IMG/VR virus record: IMGVR_UViG_3300032285_001011
Span: 1 to 41,610 of that record
Origin: a virus
DNA: 41,610 nt
Strand: one strand, 5' to 3'
Shown here piece by piece: positions 37,331 through 41,610 of the stretch. Within the stretch, counting starts at the first letter, position 1. The number at the start of each line of letters is the position of its first letter. The notes under the pieces were generated by a model. That model was not told the DNA's origin. It was given only the letters and a program-made list of their open reading frames with translations, and did no database searches. Made by a program: the position numbers and the translations under genes.

Positions 37331-38570
37331 ATCTGATTGGCAGACCTGGCTAATCCTTTCAGGTCGTGGGTGGGGCAAAACCCGTACAGGCGCAGAATGG
37401 CTGGCTTACCAAGCTATAAATAATGCAGCTTCCCGTTGGGCTATTGTTGCCAAAACCTTTGCCGATGCTAGAGATACATGCGCAGAGGGTGAATCAGGCA
37501 TAGTTAATGTGCTTATGCGTTATGGCGCAATACAGACCTATAACCGCTCTATAGGCGAAATTATCCTTACGAACAAGTCACGAATAAAGCTATTTAGTGC
37601 TGAAGAGCCAGACAGACTTCGTGGCCCGCAGCATCATGGCGTGTGGTGTGATGAGTTAGCTGCATGGGAAAAACCCGATGCCTATGACCAGCTTATCTTT
37701 GGTCTACGCTTGGGTAAGCATCCACAGGTCGTAATTACCACGACTCCAAGACCCACAAAGCTCATAAAAGACCTAATAAGCCGAGAAACCACGCATATAA
37801 CTCGTGGCTCTACCTTTGATAACGCAGATAACTTAGCTCCATCAGCTTTGTTAGAGCTGCAAAATAGGTACTCAGGCACAAGATTGGGCCGCCAAGAGCT
37901 ATTTGGCGAGATATTAGACGATAACCCAGGCGCACTATGGAATCGTTCTATGATTGAAAAGAACAGAATTAAGGCAGCTGATTTACCACCGCTTATGCGG
38001 ATAGTTGTGGGAGTAGACCCTGCTGTAACAAGCAACGAAGACTCCGACTATACAGGCATCGTTACCTGCGGCATGACGGCAGATGGTCACTACTACATAT
38101 TGTCAGATGACACAATCAAAGCCTCACCGCAGGAATGGGCTACCAAAGCTGTAGCAGCTTATGAGCTGCACAAAGCTGACCGCATGGTAGCTGAGGTCAA
38201 TAATGGCGGCGATTTAGTTATTCATTTGTTGCAGCAGGTCAATGTAAACATACCCGTAAAAAAGGTCACAGCTACACGGGGTAAGCGTGTTAGAGCTGAA
38301 CCTATAGCTGCGCTTATGGAACAAGACCGCTGCCACATGGTGGGTTACTTTGCCGAGCTTGAAGAGCAGATGTGCGAGTGGACACCCGATGCAGCTGAAA
38401 GCCCTGACCGCTTAGATGCGATGGTATGGGCATTAACAGAGCTGAGCGAGTCTTCAGGCACTATGTCAGCTTTAGGGCAGCTTGCCAAGTTTTGTCCTAA
38501 ATGCCGTATGCCAAACCCAGCTAGGCAGACACATTGTACGAAATGCGCTACGAGCTTAGGGAACGCATAG
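37203..38570 (+). CDS. terminase large subunit with C-terminal zinc ribbon
   Basis: 455 residues from ATG 37203; ATG 37209 or 37263 also possible. Walker A LSGRGWGKTRTG (52-63), Walker B HHGVWCDE (144-151), nuclease VGVDPAVT with Asp272 and late RLDAMVWAL. It translocates and cuts DNA into proheads. The C-terminus adds CPKCRMPNPARQTHCTKC, a zinc ribbon not usual in this family. The start lies well inside the small subunit because no start codon exists after its stop before Walker A. Confidence 0.9.
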   Translation: MAMNPLIEQSKTLPNYSPETMRLAAARVQWQTIQARANQLPPESDWQTWLILSGRGWGKTRTGAEWLAYQAINNAASRWAIVAKTFADARDTCAEGESGIVNVLMRYGAIQTYNRSIGEIILTNKSRIKLFSAEEPDRLRGPQHHGVWCDELAAWEKPDAYDQLIFGLRLGKHPQVVITTTPRPTKLIKDLISRETTHITRGSTFDNADNLAPSALLELQNRYSGTRLGRQELFGEILDDNPGALWNRSMIEKNRIKAADLPPLMRIVVGVDPAVTSNEDSDYTGIVTCGMTADGHYYILSDDTIKASPQEWATKAVAAYELHKADRMVAEVNNGGDLVIHLLQQVNVNIPVKKVTATRGKRVRAEPIAALMEQDRCHMVGYFAELEEQMCEWTPDAAESPDRLDAMVWALTELSESSGTMSALGQLAKFCPKCRMPNPARQTHCTKCATSLGNA

Positions 38571-38768
38571 CTCCCAAGTGCCATCGGCAGCTTGCTCAAC
38601 AGAGCCAAATGAGCTATAGCCAAAGCTATAACCAACGGACATAAGATACCTAGCGTTGTAGGCAGCTATTGGTGAATCATTTAAAGCTTCTTGTTCAGTT
38701 GCGTAATAACGCCAAGCAACTTTATTGCCATTGCGTTGCGATAAGCAAGGTGAGTAATCCTTTAACAT
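38556..38768 (-). CDS. small conserved protein on the minus strand
   Basis: 70 residues. On the minus strand AGGAGG followed by CAAA directly precedes the ATG, and TATAAT lies about 42 bases upstream, so it is a real gene. It reads MLKDYSPCLSQRNGNKVAWR and later YNARYLMSVGYSFGYSSFGS, ending DGTWELCVP. Short phage proteins with an AAYNARYL...GY.FGY pattern exist; function unknown. Its end overlaps the large terminase end by 15 bases in the opposite direction. Confidence 0.7.
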   Translation of the reverse strand: MLKDYSPCLSQRNGNKVAWRYYATEQEALNDSPIAAYNARYLMSVGYSFGYSSFGSVEQAADGTWELCVP

Positions 38769-38809
38769 TTTGCCTCCTATGTAACTAAGTATTTCCTAGT
38801 CACACCCCA

Positions 38810-38815
38810 ATTATA
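38810..38815 (-). promoter_or_regulatory. -10 element for the minus-strand gene
   Basis: On the minus strand the sequence reads TATAATTGG, a perfect -10 box about 42 bases upstream of the ATG at 38768. No convincing -35 is found at 16-18 bases; the surrounding 38769-38916 gap is AT-rich (runs of A and T) and otherwise empty. Confidence 0.5.
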
Positions 38816-38916
38816 CTTTTGGCAATTTTCAAAAATTAAAAAATTAAATTATTTACGCACACAAATTGTTAAAACAGGCACGACACGCCACGATTTGACA
38901 AATGATTTGGAGAAAT

Positions 38917-39258
38917 ATGGCTGCAGTTTACAATGGTGTAATTGACCAGGGAGCTGATTGGTACATCAACTTTACCTATAAAGACCCAAATGGCACAGCT
39001 ATAAATCTCACAGGCTACACAGCTGCGTTGCAAATGCGTACATCCCCATTAGCTCGTACAACTGTATTAAGCTTAACTAATGGCTCAGGGATTACAATTA
39101 CAGGGCCATCAGGCTTAGTAGCTGTACACGCTACGGCAACCCAAACCGCAGCTATAGCACCGGGCAAATACTCATACGACTTAGAAATAGCAAATGCTGG
39201 AATAGTTACCCGTTTAATTCAAGGAACTATGGAAGTGTCTGCGAATACAACCCGATGA
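38917..39258 (+). CDS. phage virion beta-sandwich protein
   Basis: 113 residues; ATG 38917 is preferred over 38902 because TTGGAGA lies just before it. Pattern: VIDQGADWYINFTYKDPNGT then INLTGYTAALQMRTSP and GKYSYDLEIANAG ending with MEVSANTTR. It matches a common phage structural module (IDQGA.....F.Y.D..G.PINLTGYTA) often next to fibre or baseplate genes. A virion surface role is likely. Confidence 0.72.
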   Translation: MAAVYNGVIDQGADWYINFTYKDPNGTAINLTGYTAALQMRTSPLARTTVLSLTNGSGITITGPSGLVAVHATATQTAAIAPGKYSYDLEIANAGIVTRLIQGTMEVSANTTR

Positions 39259-39557
39259 GCGACCCAATCGTAGTTGTAGATGAACCGCAAAACATTGTAG
39301 TAGTACAGCCTGTTGTTCCAACTATCCAAATTACAGCTCCGGGGCCGCAAGGTGGAGCTGCACAAGTTTTTTATACCCACACACAAAACACGCCATCTGC
39401 AGCTTGGACAATTAACCACAACCTAAATGGTTATCCAACTGCCGTTGTATTAGATAGCGCAGGAACTATGTGTGAAGGTGCTTTTGAATACACATCCAAT
39501 ATACAAATGATTATCCGTTTTAACTCCGCTTTTAGCGGTATTGCTTACATCATCTAA
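39255..39557 (+). CDS. small fibre/receptor-module protein
   Basis: 100 residues. A Val/Pro/Gln-rich start (IVVVDEPQNIVVVQPVV) leads to a domain HTQNTPSAAWTINHNLNGYP followed by TAVVLDSAGTM. The WTINHNLN..P..VV.DS pattern is seen again at the end of the fibre at 39567 (YTVTHNLGTRDVVVSVYDNS). Probably a small head- or tail-fibre unit. Overlap of 4 bases upstream. Confidence 0.72.
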   Translation: MSDPIVVVDEPQNIVVVQPVVPTIQITAPGPQGGAAQVFYTHTQNTPSAAWTINHNLNGYPTAVVLDSAGTMCEGAFEYTSNIQMIIRFNSAFSGIAYII

Positions 39558-39566
39558 GGAGAACAA

Positions 39567-41063
39567 ATGAGCCGTAAATTTCTAGTAGGCATTGACCTCA
39601 CCAAGAACGAATTACAAAATGCGGTAATTCAAAACCTTGCTACTGCGCCATCATCTCCTGTAGCTGGTCAGATTTACTTTAATACAGTATCTAACTCATT
39701 ATTCTTTTGGAATGGCTCAGCTTGGGTAGATTTTGTACAACAATCAACAATCGCCTATAACACCTTCTCTAACCGCCCTGCAGCAGCTTCAGGTAACGCT
39801 GGCACATTGTTCTATGCCACAGACACACACCTGCTATACCTAAGCAATGGCTCAGCTTGGTCACAGATTTCTCAATTTGGCACAGTATCTTCCCAAACAA
39901 ACTATGGCGATACATCAAGCAGCGGTACATCAACTGATTACGCCCGTGCTGACCACACTCACGGAACTCCAAGCCTTTCAACTAACACGCCATCAGCTAA
40001 CAGCATTACAGCTTCAGGCAGCGCAGGTAGCGGAACGCTGCCATCAAAGGATGACCACACACACGCTGGACCCGGCTTTGGAGCTGTAACAGCTCAAACC
40101 TCATTTGGCTCTGCTTCCACAAACGGAACAGCTACCACAGTTTCACACTCAGACCACACACACGGCACACCTACGCTTAATAACGCAGCTGTTTCTTCTA
40201 TCAACATTTCAGCTTTAGCTGCGCCTACAGCAAATGTGTCTTGGGGTTCATACAAGATTACAAGCTTAGCTGACCCATCTTCTGCCCAAGATGCAGCTAC
40301 AAAAGCTTATGTAGATTCTGTAGCACAAGGTCTGAATGTCCACGATTCAGTAGCTGCAGGCACTACAGCCTCACTTGCAACTATTACAGGCGGAACTGTT
40401 ACCTATAACAATGGTTCTTCAGGTGTTGGCGCAACACTTACCCTACAAAACGCTCTTACTACCTTAGACACAACATGGACAGTAGTTGCAGGTAACCGAC
40501 TTTTAATCAAAAATGAAGCAACTCAGGCTAACAATGGTATTTACACCATTGATGCCACATTAAAGATTTTAACCCGTGCTACAGACTTTGATACACCAGC
40601 AGAAATTGGTGGCGGTGACTTCGTATTCGTTGAAAACGGACAAACCTTAGATAACACAGGTTGGGTATGTATTGATAAAGCCACAACTGTAGGTACAACA
40701 CCAATCGTATTTACTCAGTTCTCAGGTGCAGGTACTTACACAGCTGGCAATGGTATCAACATCACCAGCAACGCTATTAGCGCAGTTGCAGGTACAGGCA
40801 TCACAGTAACAAGCGGTGGTATTAACATTGACACAGCTACTGTAGTTCGCAAATATGCAGCTTCAGTAGGCGATGGCTCTTCTACTTCTTACACAGTAAC
40901 TCACAACTTAGGAACTAGGGATGTAGTTGTATCTGTTTATGACAACTCATCACCTTACGCTGAAGTAGTTTGCGATGTTCAACATACCTCTACAAACGCA
41001 ATTACTGTATTGTTCTCAGTCGCACCAACAAGTAACCAATACCGAGTAGCAGTACAAGGCTAA
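39567..41063 (+). CDS. large fibre with DHTH repeats, encoded before the portal
   Basis: 498 residues with AAGGAGAACAA upstream. Two fibre motifs (GQIYFNTVSNSLFFWNGSAW and GTLFYATDTHLLYLSNGSAW), then three DHTH sites (ADHTHGTPSL, KDDHTHAGPG and SDHTHGTPTL) as in metal-bound trimeric fibre stems, then repeats and a C-terminal VTHNLG domain. Fibre genes between terminase and portal suggest capsid-bound fibres, though a tail fibre is possible. Confidence 0.78.
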   Translation: MSRKFLVGIDLTKNELQNAVIQNLATAPSSPVAGQIYFNTVSNSLFFWNGSAWVDFVQQSTIAYNTFSNRPAAASGNAGTLFYATDTHLLYLSNGSAWSQISQFGTVSSQTNYGDTSSSGTSTDYARADHTHGTPSLSTNTPSANSITASGSAGSGTLPSKDDHTHAGPGFGAVTAQTSFGSASTNGTATTVSHSDHTHGTPTLNNAAVSSINISALAAPTANVSWGSYKITSLADPSSAQDAATKAYVDSVAQGLNVHDSVAAGTTASLATITGGTVTYNNGSSGVGATLTLQNALTTLDTTWTVVAGNRLLIKNEATQANNGIYTIDATLKILTRATDFDTPAEIGGGDFVFVENGQTLDNTGWVCIDKATTVGTTPIVFTQFSGAGTYTAGNGINITSNAISAVAGTGITVTSGGINIDTATVVRKYAASVGDGSSTSYTVTHNLGTRDVVVSVYDNSSPYAEVVCDVQHTSTNAITVLFSVAPTSNQYRVAVQG

Positions 41064-41071
41064 GGAAACCA

Positions 41072-41610
41072 ATGGGTTTATTAGATAGGTTAGCAAAAGC
41101 TGTAGCTGAGCAGATTCAAAAAGCACCAATGAATCTACCTGCTGGCTCAGTCACGCTTACAGAAGAACAAATGCGCTCTTCATCATCTAACTATGCTTAT
41201 GGCACAGTAGATGGTTTACCACGCAATCCATTATTAACTTCTGTTCCGTTTTCTCCGGGCAGACCTATTGTGCCGGGTGCAATTAACCCTATACAAGAGC
41301 GTGGCAGACCTGACCCAAGACGATATGAATTTCAAGTCGCACAAAACATCAACATCACAGAAACACGACTTGTACCATTTAAAACATTAAGAGCTGCAGC
41401 TGACCAAATTGATATTTTGCGCAGATGTATTGAAGTATTAAAGTCAAAGATGAGCGGTCTTGATTGGGATATTGTTGTAGCTGAAAGCGCAACCGAGAAA
41501 ATTGTTCGTGAAGCTGGTGGCAACCATTTACGAGCTATGGCAGATGCAAGAGAAAAGTTTAATCCTGAAATTGCAAGACTGCGTTCATTTTGGGAAGTAC
41601 CTGACCGCCA
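41072..41610 (+). CDS. portal protein (N-terminal part; continues at base 1)
   Basis: The ATG at 41072 follows the fibre gene stop by 8 bases with an AAGGAAACC ribosome site. The product begins MGLLDRLAKAVAEQIQ, an amphipathic start, then a Pro/Arg-rich stretch and a helical segment containing LRRCIEVLKSKMSGLDWDI, typical of portal N-terminal domains. The frame runs off the end; because bases 41488-41610 equal bases 1-123, it continues in phase at base 2. Do not count it as a second gene. Confidence 0.88.
   Translation, partial: MGLLDRLAKAVAEQIQKAPMNLPAGSVTLTEEQMRSSSSNYAYGTVDGLPRNPLLTSVPFSPGRPIVPGAINPIQERGRPDPRRYEFQVAQNINITETRLVPFKTLRAAADQIDILRRCIEVLKSKMSGLDWDIVVAESATEKIVREAGGNHLRAMADAREKFNPEIARLRSFWEVPDR
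41488..41610 (+). repeat. 123-bp terminal overlap with bases 1-123
   Basis: The last 123 bases are identical to the first 123. Both copies lie inside the portal coding sequence and keep its frame. This is what an assembler leaves when it closes a circular or circularly permuted genome; it is not a biological repeat placed in a gene. It implies a unit length of about 41,487 bp. Confidence 0.95.

Noticed and set aside
41332-41523. Minus-strand ORF opposite the portal N-terminus
   Set aside because: Opposes a gene with clear continuity across the contig ends; no ribosome site.
1-41610. tRNA genes, integrase, attachment sites, insertion sequences
   Set aside because: None seen by eye on either strand; a tRNA scan would settle the first.

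Overview
This window is a complete tailed-phage (siphovirus) genome cut open inside the portal gene. Bases 41488-41610 repeat bases 1-123 exactly, so the contig closes into a circle of about 41,487 bp and the portal reads 41072 to the end and on through 1450. The genome is visibly A+T-rich. A WhiB-type regulator, a proteasome/HslV-like Ntn hydrolase, a metallophosphoesterase and the overall gene content point to an actinobacterial host. The low GC suggests a free-living low-GC freshwater actinobacterium, but that is inference. I see no integrase, repressor, tRNA or CRISPR, so a strictly lytic phage is most likely. Almost every gene is on the + strand and tightly packed, often with ATGA/TAATG overlaps. 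Only two small genes (23654-23845 and 38556-38768) are on the - strand. No gene-free stretch exceeds 300 bases.

Layout. 36.6-38.6 kb: packaging (small conserved protein, small and large terminase). 38.9-41.1 kb: three fibre-like proteins between terminase and portal. 41.07 kb wrapping to 9.07 kb: portal, MuF-ParB, protease/scaffold, major capsid with an inserted Ig-like domain, head-tail connectors, tail terminator, tail tube. 9.2-20.9 kb: tail chaperones with a -1 frameshift, HK97-gp10-like protein, tape measure, distal tail protein, fibres including tandem glycine-rich paralogues, and a baseplate hub. 20.9-21.9 kb: lysis cassette. 22-28.2 kb: HTH protein, metallophosphoesterase, putative single-strand annealing protein, secreted repeat protein, Cas4-like nuclease, WhiB, replication organiser with a candidate origin inside it, and RusA. 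28.3-31.3 kb: many tiny genes, several zinc-ribbon or membrane peptides, and a dNMP kinase. 31.3-36.6 kb: exported transglycosylase, adenine and cytosine DNA methyltransferases, Mom-like DNA modifier, Ntn hydrolase, HNH, SSB and small HTH proteins.

How it works together. A recombination/replication set (annealing protein, Fe-S nuclease, organiser with internal iterons, SSB, RusA) copies the genome. A DNA-modification set (two methyltransferases and a Mom-like acyltransferase) probably protects it. Terminase packages it through the portal into a capsid built on a protease-scaffold fusion. A long non-contractile tail with duplicated Gly-rich adhesins recognises the host. A CHAP-type endolysin and holin candidates lyse it.

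Most notable: a 161-codon ORF with its own Shine-Dalgarno nested in the cytosine methyltransferase; an HslV-like enzyme keeping the Thr/Asp/Lys catalytic set; 11-bp-phased iterons next to an AT-rich repeat inside the replication gene; a textbook CCCAAAA frameshift site; an in-frame internal start giving a separate scaffold; paired near-identical promoters followed by similar hairpins; and a probable CTG start on an exported enzyme.
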